The notes under the pieces: model-generated
What the model saw: only the letters and a program-made list of their open reading frames with translations
What the model was told of the DNA's origin: nothing
The model's database searches: none
NCBI GenBank assembly: GCA_022559985.1
Contig: JAFJTR010000032.1
Location: 1 to 64,000, forward strand
Source: Parastagonospora avenae f. sp. tritici 18332-5
Lineage: Eukaryota > Ascomycota > Dothideomycetes > Pleosporales > Phaeosphaeriaceae
DNA: 64,000 bases
Direction: 5' to 3'
Shown: piece by piece, positions 22,276-34,300 of the stretch
Layout: each line of letters starts with the position of its first letter
Numbering within the stretch: position 1 is the first letter of the stretch
Program-made: the position numbers and the translations under genes

Positions 22276-24128
22276 ATGGTACATACACACCTGGGCAATA
22301 GACCCTGGTCTACAAATTATCACCTCAAGGTGATGGAAATGCAATCAGCAAAGGTAGATGAGTATCTAGGATGGGATATCTATCCTCTAAATCTTCGCCT
22401 TTCAGCAGTAGAGTCGGACGCTTCTTGTTGCAACGCCCGAATCACCCAGCTGAGCAAAGAGCTTTTTGTCGCAAATAACGAGTCGTTGTTCGAATGTCTG
22501 AGGTTAAGTGATCGCAAGACAGGTGCGATGTTTCTTGGAACTTATTCGATGCAAAAATTATTGCTGACATGGTGTAGATGGCTCCCGCGATGTCTCGTTT
22601 GAAGATATACAGAGCACAGAACAATTGAGCTCATCGTTTGAACGTCCGCAAGCAACGTCATTGTTGTCAGCGAAATCACCTTACGTGATTGGTAATACCA
22701 ATAACTGACATGAAAGTAGTTTCATTAAACAAAGCTACACGTGGAGCCGCCTAAACATCAGCGAGGAGCACCTTCGACGGCTGTTCACTCGGCTCAAAAT
22801 TCATCCATATTTCCTCGATGTGGTGTATTTGTTCAGTGAGAAGATAGGGCCGGTGGAAGAAGGGTTCAGTTCCTTGTTCGTTGAAATATCTTCCCCCACG
22901 GGCCAAAGCATTGGTAGCATGGCATGCGAGGAATGCAACTACCGTACTGTTATTGTCCAAGTCTCGCTAGTAGAGCTAACGGTGGATTGCAGACATCGGT
23001 TACAACATCAAGTACGTCGCAAAACACGGGAGGACCCATCCTAAAGATCCATTCTCGATTAGAGAGGTTGGAGTCTATCAATATTTCTCGTCCTCAACGC
23101 AAACTTGCAACTGGATATTCTTACAGGCCTCGGACCAGCTCAAGGATCGCTTCAAACGTGCTTTTCAATACTGTGACAGCACTTTACCATCGAACCAGGT
23201 TATGTTACATGCCATGGTCCTTCTGGATGTATCCGAGGACTGGCGCGAGTATTTAATCTACCTAGAAGAACATTTCTCCAGATTGGTAAGTGATCCGTTG
23301 CAGGCTTACGTACGGACCTAATTGTGTTCAACAGGTCGACATAGGTTTCTATACCAATTTGAAGGGCCTAAAGGTTGAAGGCGACATGGCCGCTGATTTT
23401 TCTGATCTCAGGAAACTGCACATTCTCACGGACAAGCTGCGGCGATTAGCTCACATTCTCAGACTGAACTTACGGATTGGCCGTCAGCTGAAGAGAGAAT
23501 TCTCACGGATCAACTTAGTTTTTTCGCGACCTCTAACATTCAGCGTCGATGTAGTCCAAGTCAAGCTTGAGAAGTTTTTACAGGAGCATGAAACGAGTGT
23601 CGATAGAGTTGAGACTCTCATTGCTCGATCGAACGGAATAGGCCAGCTCGTAAGTGTGACACCACCATGTGTTTGCAACAGCGGTAACGAGGCAATATGC
23701 AGGTACAAAATATTCAAGACATTCGAGCGACAGAGGCGAGCAACCTCATTAACCTTGAGATGCAGAAACTCACAGAGCAGGGCATCAGCGAGAACAAGCT
23801 CATGAAAACACTGACGGAAAAATCTGTACGAGATACGAGGACGATGATGAATATCGCATTCATCTCTGCCATCTTTCTTCCTGCGACCTTCTTAGCAGTA
23901 GGTGTCTGATTTTAATCAGGATTGTATCACGATTAACGATTACAGACACTTTTTGGGTCCAACTTCTTCGCATATTCGGAGGATAACAATTCTTTGTCCG
24001 TAGCCTCAAACTTTTGGATTTACATTGTTGTAGCGATGGTGTTTTCTAGTGCGACTGTACTTTCGTGGTTTATATGGAGGCGACGCAAGCTGCAACAGGA
24101 AAAGAAAGACAACCTTGTAGTACCGTAA
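22276..24128 (+). pseudogene. CorA-like membrane protein gene with one in-frame TGA
   Basis: Six exons (22276-22522, 22578-22913, 22993-23285, 23335-23649, 23703-23897, 23946-24128) join in one frame of 523 codons, with canonical 48-79 bp introns. The product has the fungal CorA-like layout: SYTWSRLNISEEHLRRLF, a KYVAKHGRTHPKDPFSIRE block, long helical segments, then two membrane helices (IAFISAIFLPATFLATLFGS and FWIYIVVAMVFSSATVLSWF) and a basic tail. The linker FGSNFF replaces the GMN of true CorA transporters, so Mg2+ transport is not implied. A TGA at 22706-22708 in exon 2 interrupts coding sequence on both sides, and no good splice pair removes it. The start is uncertain. Recent inactivation, readthrough or a base error would each explain it. 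Confidence 0.7.
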
Positions 24129-24467
24129 AGGCTTAGAGCGCATATGCTTCGCCAACCAAATTAACTATTGTATGCATCTACGTATTGTCAGCCGCAACAT
24201 AGTCCAGTTCGATGTACTCTATGCGGGTCTCAATCAGCAAATGCCAGCGGCTTTGATGATTGCTGGTGTTTCTGCATGGTTCGGCAATTATCTACGTCGC
24301 CTACGCCTGTTATCTAGCGCTTATGTGGGCGTGCGCCACCGCATGCAGGCTGCCTTGAAAGTCTATCTTAATATCTCCGCGCTCCCGCGTACACATAGCT
24401 ACAAAAGAGAATGCCACTAATGCGTAACTATCTCTGGGAATTTTGACCAGCAGCAAGGCTCTCAGCA
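24129..24467. other. spacer before the kinase-NACHT gene
   Basis: A 339-bp gap, with no gene recognised, between the CorA-like gene and the kinase-NACHT gene on the same strand. Confidence 0.4.
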
Positions 24468-27400
24468 ATGGAACGAATAGACCCATGCGTTATCGCGTGC
24501 GATTACCTCGATAACAGCGAAATAAACCCGATCAGCGAATGCTTACCACCTGGCAGTGCTACCTCCTACATACCTGCGCGAAAGGTCAGAGCTCTGTTCG
24601 GAGATTCGCAGGAAAGATTGACGGTGAAAGCGATATTCCTATGTCCATGTGGCCGATGTGAGCGGGACGGCGGCTCGGTTGGCGAGCGCTCAACACACTT
24701 CAACCCGCGCCGTGAGCAGGAACTAAGAGGTGAGTATGCCCTCATATATGCACTGCTGATCCATATCCGACGGCCTGCACTCATTCGGATCTTTCAGAAG
24801 CATGAGATAAGGTTGCAGGAGACGATGTATCTCAATGAAGGCAACCTTGCAGTTCTCACCAAGTCGAGAGAACCCATAGTCGACCTCAAACAAATGCAGA
24901 AAAGAGTACTTGAGCGACAATACAGTTTTCTGGTAAGAACTTTAAAGCCATGCTCAGATATAACTGCAATCTCCCCAAAGGAGCTGCTACCAATCGATGA
25001 AGACTACAAGCCTAAAGGGGAAGGGTCCTTTGCCGAGGTTCGCTGTTTTAAGTTCCAGGACGACGAGTATCGATCACGAGATTTTGGCCAAGTATGACCT
25101 ACCTAATACATTGAACTACAACGTCTGACTATCGCAGCACATCACTAGGTTTGCTCGCAAAATTTTCAAGCCAGGTCAGGGTATGAATAAAGCCGCTGCC
25201 AAAGAATGGAACAATCTACAGAGCTTATCAAAGGAGGAGAATCACCTCCATCTCATGGTCGCCCTCAGTGCATATTGGCATGGTCAAACATTTTTCATTC
25301 TACTCGAAGAAGCGGATCATTCTTTACATGATTATCTCAAAGGCGCAGGCGACGAGTTTGCATCAGACGAACTTTGGAGGCAGATGACCGGACTGGCGGA
25401 CGGACTCGCCACACTACACAAGCTTTACGACGGAACCAAGATTGCCTATCATCAGGACTTAAAACCCGCGAATATTCTGGTTGTCAAAAGAACGCTGAAA
25501 ATTGCTGACTTCGGTTTACTCGAGTTCAAGCCAGTCCCGTCGCTTGACGAAACTGGTTCAACTGGTGTTCCCAACGTGCACAACACCGGGTACTACGCTG
25601 CGCCTCGACAAGGCAAATATACTAGAGACTCAGACATATGGTCGCTAGGCTGTATCATGTCCGAGCTTGCGACATGTGACATTCAAGGTCGAGATGGGGT
25701 CAAGAGCTACAGGGAAGCCCGTATCACCAATGCTCCGCACTCTCCAGACACCCCGCGCTTCTTTCACAAAGATGCAGTCAAAGACGCGGTGATCGAGCTA
25801 CACCAGACTCTGGAAATCCGTGCGCAATACAACGCTCCTGAAGATATCCATGTATCGTCGTTGCAATTCCGGAAGGACTTCTATACTACAGCATTTTTTG
25901 ACCTCTTGAACAGCATGTTCCGACACGTAAAGAGTGTCGATAATATACTCGAAGCTCCAGTTGAAGCACACGTACCTAGCGCCAGCTATGTTGCTGAAAC
26001 TATTGAGAGACTATACAAAGAGGCGAACCCTCTAAGCGTACTTAATGAGCAAATTCAGAATGTGCTTCTGCAGCAACGCCAATTTGACGAGCACGTTTTG
26101 CAGTCATCTTTCGATGCACATCTCACGGAATTTAAGGATCTTTTGAGCGAGGAAAATCAGTCAGAGTTCCCTACCATGACACTTCGCGATCTGAAACAAT
26201 ACGTGGTCAACTTGCAGGCCAAACAGCACGCTGCGCGTCGTCAACAAGCGCTTACACGGCTGCGCCCATTTCTCGACAGCTTTGAATGCTTTGGTGAGTT
26301 GATTGATAGTCTGCCCGGGGCGGTCAATTTCATGGGTTTTGTGTGGGTAAGTGGACTTTGATCATTTTCACGTGCAATACTTAAAGTAGTTTGACAGGCA
26401 CCCATAAGATTTCTACTGGAGGTATGCTTGCTTTCCTCGTCACCATTACTACATAAAGATTCTGAACAGCTTGAAATAGGTCACAGATGATCACAAACAG
26501 GCTTTCGGTGACATCCTTGAGATTTACGGACAGATCGGACGAAACCAGCCTTCGCTCTCTCAATATAAAGCTGTTGAGTCAGATTTAACGCAAATACTGT
26601 CGGCAACATACAGTGACCTCATCACAGTACACAAATGGATTGTAGCTTATTTCCAGCAGCGCCGTAAGACGAAAAAATAACCTGCTTCTGCCTCAAGTCT
26701 GACCTCGACCAGTTTGGAAAGAATTCTTTCCCACGACGTGGAGACGACACAAATCGCGGTTCTCCAACATCATGGGCCGAATGTTGTCCCGCAATAGTTT
26801 GATTACAAACCAGTCCAGCATTCCTCAATTCGACTCATTCTCGATTTCTTCTAGCCTCCAGGATGAGCAAACCCTTGCCGAGATGGAGAGGGAGGACATG
26901 AGACGAAGGCAGGCGGTCTTCGGTTGGTTGAAACCCACCGATATGCACAAAGAGCAAGATCACTTAACTAGAATTCGCGCCGAGTATCCGGATACCTGTC
27001 ATTGGTTGCTGAATCATACAAAGTTCCGCGATTGGTTCTACCCTCAACGAATCACTGCAACACTGCCGAAGTTACTGTGGGTAAATGGAAAACCTGGAGC
27101 CGGCAAGTCTTTGCACCCTTCGTGAACTGGCAGAGTAGCGAGTAATGTCGTTGATGTGTGTACAGGTAAAACAGTTCTCACATCTTTCGTTGTCGAGGAA
27201 GCGAAGAAGCTTACACCTGTTCCTACGGTTGTATTCTTCTACTTCAAATCGGAGGATAGTGATCGCAATAACTTCCTCTCCATGGCTCGAACTCTTCTCA
27301 TGCAAATCTTGGAGCAAAATCCGCACATGCTCGACTACTTTTACAGCAAGTGTTGTAGTAGCGGAGGAGCTCTCCTCTCATCTCGTGCTTATGCCGAAGG

Positions 27401-29541
27401 GCTCCTCAAGTTAGCGTTGGAAAACTGCAACTCAACACATATTGTGCTTGATGGACTAGACGAGTGTTGCTCAAGGAAGGAGAGAGGTGAAATTGTAAGC
27501 TGGTTTCGCACAATGATCGAAGCCCTTCCTCCAGAACGATGCGACAGACAACGATGCGTCTTTGTAAGTCAAAACGATGGTTCTCGGAGGGACTATCGCG
27601 ACCTTGAAAATATTACGGTGGACGCCGACAACAATGAAGACGATATTGAAGCTTTCAGCATGATACAGTCTGAGAAGCTTGTTAAGAAGTTGGGGATTAC
27701 ACAACAGAAAGCAGACAATATAGCTGCTTCTGTAGCCGCATCAGCTGAAGGTGAGCCTAGGTCAGTTATTCAGTGAAAATAGGTGACTAACGCGCGCGCT
27801 TCCCAGGTATCTTCCTCTTTGCACAACTTGTCTATATCAACTTGTGTGGCCAAAGTTCTGAGCATAGTTTGGATGAAGAGATGAGATCATTCCCGACCGA
27901 TCTTGACAATTTAGATAAAGCGTACGTAACGAGTTGTTATATTGCCAGTGCGCACTGATTCACTCTTGCCTAGGTACGCTCGGATATGGCAGACGATCAT
28001 GAGCAAGCAAGTACGCGCAGAACGCGATGAAGCACTGATGCTCATCGGTTGGCTTGTATGCGCAAAGCGATCCTTGAAGATGCACGAAGTACAAACCATG
28101 AAGTCTATTGATCTTAACGGAAGATTTGTCGATTTTGAGCGACGACACTTCCGAGTACATCCAAAGGATCTTTGTGAATCACTGGTAGACGTGCGTCAAG
28201 ATGGAACCATAGAATTGGTTCACTCGACTGCAAGATTGTAAGCCATCATTGTGGACCGCGTCACAATGCAACGTCCTGACCCGTCACAGCTTTCTGGCAA
28301 ACAATGCTATACCGAACGTTGTGGCCACGGAAAGTCAGTTTGCAATTCTCTGTCTCAATTATTTGAACTTGCCATCATTCAGGGGCCCTTTCAACGAACG
28401 TACTATTCTCGAAGGGCACTATGGATTCATGGATTATGCCACTCTGTATTGGCTCCGGCATCTTGAGGCAGGTTTGACGTCCTCTAGCTCCGCACAACAT
28501 GAACTTCACGGAGAGCTTACCGAGTCTCTTGAGCTCTTCGTTGAGCGACACTGGAATTCCCCGACGTCGGATATCAGATCGGCGCCAGGTCGTATGCGGG
28601 ATGTGCTCGAAACATTCAAATCGAGTCGAAATTATGACCAAATTCGAAAAGCTATCGTCCTGACGGACCAAGAACTAAAGAATTACGGAGACGTTCGCCC
28701 AAATGAACGTGCCCTGGATCTGTCAAGCATAGTATCTTCCATCCGTAGCATTCTCGAAAAGCTTTTCGAGAACAACAGCGATCAAGGCGTCGCCGATGAC
28801 GTGGCCATGAAGTACGGCAACGGCCTCTTCAAGTGCCCGAGATTCAGCTGCAAGCATTTCACGGAAGGATTTACGACTTCTGATAAGCGCAATAGGCATA
28901 TTAATCAGCATGAAAGACCAGCCCGCTGTACTGATGAATCTTGTAGAGGTTCTCAAATTGGCTTCCCAACGAAAGCACAGCTCGAGCGTCATCTGAGAGA
29001 ATCCCACCCAGACACAGCGGAACCCATCCAGACATTCCCAACAGAAGAGGAGGTTGACGAAAGTGTACGCGAAAACAATCCAGAGCCTGAAAGAGAAGCA
29101 GTTGTTGTGACTGAGGTTATCGCTGACCCCCCACTACCACTGGATGCGCCATATTTACCTGTGGCTCTAGACCGGGACAACGATGCGCCTCAATCGAGAC
29201 AGCCACGCGAGACTACCAAACGACAGAAAACCAAACGAGACTACGAATGTAAGCATTGCAACAAGATATTCACGAAAAAGTACAACTTGCAGTCGCACCT
29301 GGACACGCATAATACCGACAGGATACATGCATGTCCGCACTGCAACGTGACATGTGCCAGAGCCAGCGACCTTACACGCCACATGAAATCACACGACTCA
29401 GAAAGCGCAGCCACGTGTATGGGATGCAGAAAGGTTTATGCGAGGGCAGATGTATTGCGCAGTCACCACAAATCCAAGAAGGGCAGGCAATGCATTGCAA
29501 CGATAGAAGACAGTGTACAAGCAGGACCCTCGGGGTCGTGA
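24468..29541 (+). CDS. protein kinase - NACHT NTPase - C2H2 zinc-finger fusion (NLR-like)
   Basis: Nine exons (24468-25091, 25138-26346, 26398-26421, 26480-26663, 26713-27102, 27166-27750, 27807-27921, 27974-28237, 28290-29541) give one 1548-residue frame. Residues about 176-480 are a kinase: GEGSFAEV (184), Lys216 (FARKIFK), catalytic HQDLKPAN (313-320, Gln for the usual Arg of HRD), DFG (332-334) and SDIWSLGCI. Residues about 590-730 are the helical pre-NACHT region common in fungal NLRs (FVWAPIRFLLEVTDDH, FQQRLWKEFF). The NACHT core has P-loop GKPGAGKT (806-813) and Walker B VLDGLDE (about 904-910). Five C2H2 fingers lie at about 1314-1371 and 1452-1525. A GC-AG intron (27103-27165) splits the P-loop. 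The role as a sensor/effector in self/non-self or pathogen response is inferred from architecture. Confidence 0.85.
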
Positions 29542-29555
29542 CACAGCGACAGTCC

Positions 29556-30694
29556 TATCACGGCTGAGCATGTTCCGTATGCAGAAATTTTGTAGCAGTT
29601 CGATTCGAGCAAATCTGGGGGCCGATTAGAGGGAAAGTCTTTGATTGGCTGTAGGTAATCACGGCTCAGCAAAAATAATGCACTGGGGCTATAAATTCTT
29701 GACCGGTGCTGACCACGAAAGTCTGGGGACCGATGGAGAGGGGAGTGTCTGATTGGCCTTGCCATCATCCCCGTCCCAGAGGCTATGATCGCATACAAGG
29801 CAGCGGTCCGCACCGCTGCGGACTAATTCCACCAGGGCGGTAGACACTTCCTATCATTGGCCAGATCGAGAAACTGGGCGGCAGGGACGACTAAATTTAA
29901 CTGATATACCGGCCGCCTTGGAATGAGGTGGTTCAGTCCCCAACAGATTCAAACGCCTCATTGCACTTGCGCTATATTGATGTTAGCCTGAAAATTACTT
30001 TCTGTGTATGACTACTGTTGATGATTCTCGTGCTTAGCAGCGTGTATGCCACTGCGACATGGAGGTATAAGGATGTTCAAAGTCAGAGGGCAAAGAGCGG
30101 CCGCATCAAAAGCCGGAATATCGTGAGACACGTGGTTGACTCTTATGCATGAGCGCATAGCTAGCCTCATGCTATCGCTGAACCTGTTGGGAATCACGGC
30201 TCAGCACGCGCAGGTGAGCACGGCCACACTCTCAACATCATGCGTACTCTTAACATGCAATAATGTAGAGTCGAGTAACAAAGTAGGAGCTCATTGGCCT
30301 CCGTTGCCGCCCATCTAGTTGTGCCGTGGGGGTGTCATCATTGACCAGGGCCATAGCCAGTGAGGTCGTCTCAATCGTCTCAACCGTCTCATTTCCAGTC
30401 TTGATCGTGCAGTACACATATGCACTGCCAGCAGTAATTGCTGAGCCGTGATTACGACGCAAGGACAACACACACATCCGATCCCATTTGTACTAGAAGA
30501 CCGACTCTTCATCATGCTCAAGATCACTTTGTCTTAGCTCGAGATCTGCGTCGTGCATAGGATACCCCGGCGTGGGAGGACTTCATCCGCTAGGTAGTCA
30601 CCGTGATACTCAGGCAATATGAGTTAGCTATGGGCAATGAGTCCACAGCATAGCTGGAGGATACGCCTGTGACTTGGAAAAATCACGGCTCAGC
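29556..30694. repeat. five copies of the motif AATCACGGCTCAGC
   Basis: AATCACGGCTCAGC occurs at 29657-29670, 30192-30205 and 30681-30694, and inverted (GCTGAGCCGTGATT) at 30440-30453. A variant TATCACGGCTGAGC lies at 29556-29569. Spacing is irregular (about 90-535 bp). A 14-mer recurring this often in 1.2 kb is not expected by chance. Ends of decayed small inverted-repeat elements or protein-binding sites are both possible. Confidence 0.75.
29614..29757. repeat. degenerate tandem repeat, two units
   Basis: TCTGGGGGCCGATTAGAGGG...TGATTGGC (29614-29649) recurs as TCTGGGGACCGATGGAGAGG...TGATTGGC (29722-29757), period 108 bp. Confidence 0.65.
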
Positions 30695-30997
30695 ATGCGC
30701 TGCGGAAGGGGGCTGTGTAGTTTTGCTCAGCCACGAAGAGCGAGCTGTTGAAAAAGGCACTCGAGTGTCGAAAAACTGTACCATTGGCCGAATCTCAGTA
30801 TGCCCAGTCGAGGAGCAAGCAAGTGGCAAAATATCCACGCGGCCAAGCTCTTGGATGCACTCAGCCCGTCTAGAACTGACGGGAATCATAGACGCTATCC
30901 CATATGTAGTCTAGAGGACAGCATTCATTCGGTGCGCATGGATCAGGAACAGCCGGTGCGCGCGATAGACATCCGGCGTGCGCGACGGGTATACCGT

Positions 30998-31110
30998 GAG
31001 CTTTGGGCCGTGGACCTGCGTCTCGTAGCTTTTAATCCCAATCGCTCACCGATGCAAGGGTAGACTACTCACTGCCTAGCATTTACTATATTGTCTGGTA
31101 TTCTCGATAA
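30998..31110. repeat. dispersed repeat, right copy
   Basis: GTGAGCTTTGGGCCGTGGAC followed by CTGCGTCTCGTAGCTTT matches the left copy at 17826 with three or four mismatches. CGCTCACCGATGCAAGGGTA...TATTCTCGA continues the match. Same orientation as the left copy, about 13.2 kb apart. Confidence 0.65.
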
Positions 31111-31387
31111 CACACCGTAGCTTCAACGCTTCGAGGGTCTGACTTCGAAAGTTTCACAAGGCGATGCTAGCCAGACCGATCGAACTTGGACAAAGTCTGT
31201 CGAGTCAAGACTGTGATTTCTCAAAAACGATAGGAATTCTTTACTGTGTCGCCATTCATATACATTGCGACTATCTCAAGAAATACATTAATAACCAAAA
31301 GCAGCACAAAAAAGCAGCACACCAACACCTGGGTATATCCAACTTCTACTAAACAAAATACCGCTAGCGCCGAAGCGCATTTCAACG

Positions 31388-34300
31388 TCAACTAACATCA
31401 GAGCTGTACCCCAGCACCTCGACTAAGACATTGGCGACTGTGCTGACGGTCCAGACACCCACCAGCCCCAGTCCAATAACCTTGTCCATCTTCCACTTCC
31501 TCACGGGCACTGCGATTAGCAGTCCAGCGAGGGTGAACAGCAACGTGGCGCCTGATATGACCAGAGTCGTGCTCACGATGATGTGATACGGAGGAAACCT
31601 GAGATCATCGTGGGGGTGCTTCTTGTGCTTTGCTTCGCCTTTCGTGATCGTCATGTAGGTACCTGACAAGCCAATGCCCAGGAGGATGTTCAGCATTGGA
31701 CCGCCGAAACACGCTGAGAGTGCCATGATGGGGAAGCCAAGGCGAGCAACGGTGATATCGGCCACGAGGTCGCCTAGCGAGTTACCCACGGCGAAGATAG
31801 TCAAGCCCAGGATAGCATCGGACATGTTGAGAATGACACCGAGTGTGCGTAGCACGCCGACGACTTCGTTGGCAATGGTGCTGATCCAGGCAATGGCGAC
31901 CGCGAAGCCGACGAAGCAGAGGAGGTTACGCCACTTCGGTGGGCGGTTGGGGGACGTGGTGATGAGGATGAAGGCGAGCATGACCAGCGACCCAGTTAGG
32001 GAGTATAATGTGTGTCGAAGCAGGGCACGTCCATTGTCGGGTTGGATATTTGCCCAAAGTACGAGAACGACAAAGAGGGGCGCTGTGAACATTTGGGTGA
32101 TAACGAGCCATCTGTTCCACTGCTTCGGCTCTGTGGATGGTATGTTAGGAAGCGTCTCGGGTGATTGTGCTATAGCGTCCGAGTTGGTGATGTAGACGGC
32201 TGGTGGGTTGCTCATATTGGAGCTGAAGGAGCCGCCACCATTAGGTTTGTGAGTGGGCGCGGCAGGACGTTTCATGCTCATTGAGGTGCCTGGTGTAGCC
32301 ATACTCTCCGGCGGGAGCACGATGCTGCGACCATGTGAATCCATACTACGACCATGCGAGTCCATGCTGCCGTTGATGGGCGTCATCGGTGGTGGAAGAC
32401 CAAAGTCGAGAGACAGCTCAGCATGGCCACCCTCATCTTCATCCTTTTCTGGCTCGACTACTGGAAGTGTGATCGTCAAAAGGAAAACAGGTAGAGATGC
32501 GACAACACCCAAGAGCTTTTCCCCGATGTTCTTCTCGCTCCAGTTGGTAAGGGTAGGGAACAAGGTCCCGAACAGGATGTGAGGGGGAGGCAGGACTTGA
32601 GACGGCCACCACTTCGGAGGCTTAGCTGGCTCGTGTACAGCGAATGGATCCCTGGGAAACATTGACGATTGGGGTGATGCGCTGGGTTCACGTGCTCGGA
32701 GACTTGGTGGTCTGGAACTTTGCGCGGACCAGGGATAATCTGTGTAAGCAGGAAAGGGAATAGGTGGGGATACAGCATCCGGCACTGATAGCTTTAGACT
32801 CGGAGGAGCTATTCGATCTCCAGGCTCAATGACCGGAGATGTTTTGGGACTGAGCGTGTTTTGCCGCGTAGGAGGTGCCATATGACCCGTTGCGTCTGGA
32901 GGCGCAAGACGGGAGGAGGAGGGTTGCCTGACATGTGATGCAGGGCTTGCTGCTCGCGAGCCATGCTGAGATGCCGGTGGTGAAAGAGAAAATGACGGCG
33001 AAGGCGGTGCCCTATCGCCAGGCATGAGTCGGCCGCGGCCATCGGGGGTGGCTGGTCCAAAGGTGATGTCCGGTATGCCGACTTGCAAGGTGCTGGGGTG
33101 AAGTCGCACATTATCAAGATCGTTGGTTGAAACAGCTCTTGCGCGGTTCCCCATGCTCTGTTGGATTTCCAGACTCGGCCTGGTGATTTGCGGAGACGCG
33201 TCTGATCCTATCGATGCAACGTCAAATGGCGGTCGGGCAGCAGGATCCGCATCTGTTGAGATGTAGTCTTGCTGCTGCGCGGTCGTGTATGTAGGATCAT
33301 CCGAGTATCTTCGCAGGCTGATTGGCATTGACTGTATGTTCCTGGATTTCTGTAGTGATGATAGAACAGCACGAAACTCGAGCGCTCCAACCAGACTAGG
33401 TCGGATAGGCGTGTGAGTGTTGCGACGGCTGCCAATACGCGGTCGACTAACACGCATATTGTTCGTCATCTCTCCCATCCATCGTTCGCGCTCTTCTTCG
33501 TGGTCGTCCTCGTCCAACGGATCGCCGCCTCCTGCCCGTTCAAGACTGGAAAAGTCCTCGTTCGAAATGGCACGCCCTGGGGTCGCGGTACCAGAGGGGC
33601 CTTCCTCGTCATGATATTCGGGAATCTCCTCCTCTTCGCCGCCAGGTGTGATGTAGTGGCTCCGCATTGCGGCAGCTTTCAGGCGTCTCGTCCTCCGCTG
33701 GTTGATCCACCAATGCCACGCCACCACAAATGCAACGTAGAAAATGTAGAATGCGACCATGGCCAGAGATTCCCAAAGATGGAGCTTCCCGTCGATGATG
33801 AAGCCCATACTGAACGCCGCAGCGACAAGAAAGAAGCCAACATCCCGGATGAAGCTCTTTCGTGCCACAGCAAATGGCCGAATCAACGCCATGGAGCCAG
33901 ACACGACTGCTGTGATGAAGCAGGCCGCGCCAATGAGCTCTCCAACTGCCAGACTCGCCGCGTGTGTTCGAAAGGCTGCAAATGTCGAGAATACGTCTGG
34001 ACTCCCGTTTCCGAATGCAAGTAAAGTTACTCCTGCCAGACTTTCGCTCATGCCCAGCATGCGCGCGATTGTGTTTAAGTTGACGCAGAAGAAGTCGCTT
34101 GCTGCGATGCCGATGGTGCTGAACAGCATAGCCAGCCACAAAGTCATGATAACGAATGCAAGGGGCTGTGCCTTGGGCATATCGCAGTAGTAGAGGGTGA
34201 GGTACGATACGACACCGGCCTCTTCGTCGGGGCAATTGGCGAGGACGAAGGCGCATTTGTCTGCGGCGTGATGGACGTTTCGGCACTGCGTTTGTGAGCG

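Larger units (their letters stand above)
29542..30997. other. spacer with repeated motifs, no gene
   Basis: About 1.5 kb with no supportable gene downstream of the kinase-NACHT gene. It contains five copies of a 14-bp motif and a tandem degenerate repeat, listed separately. Confidence 0.45.
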
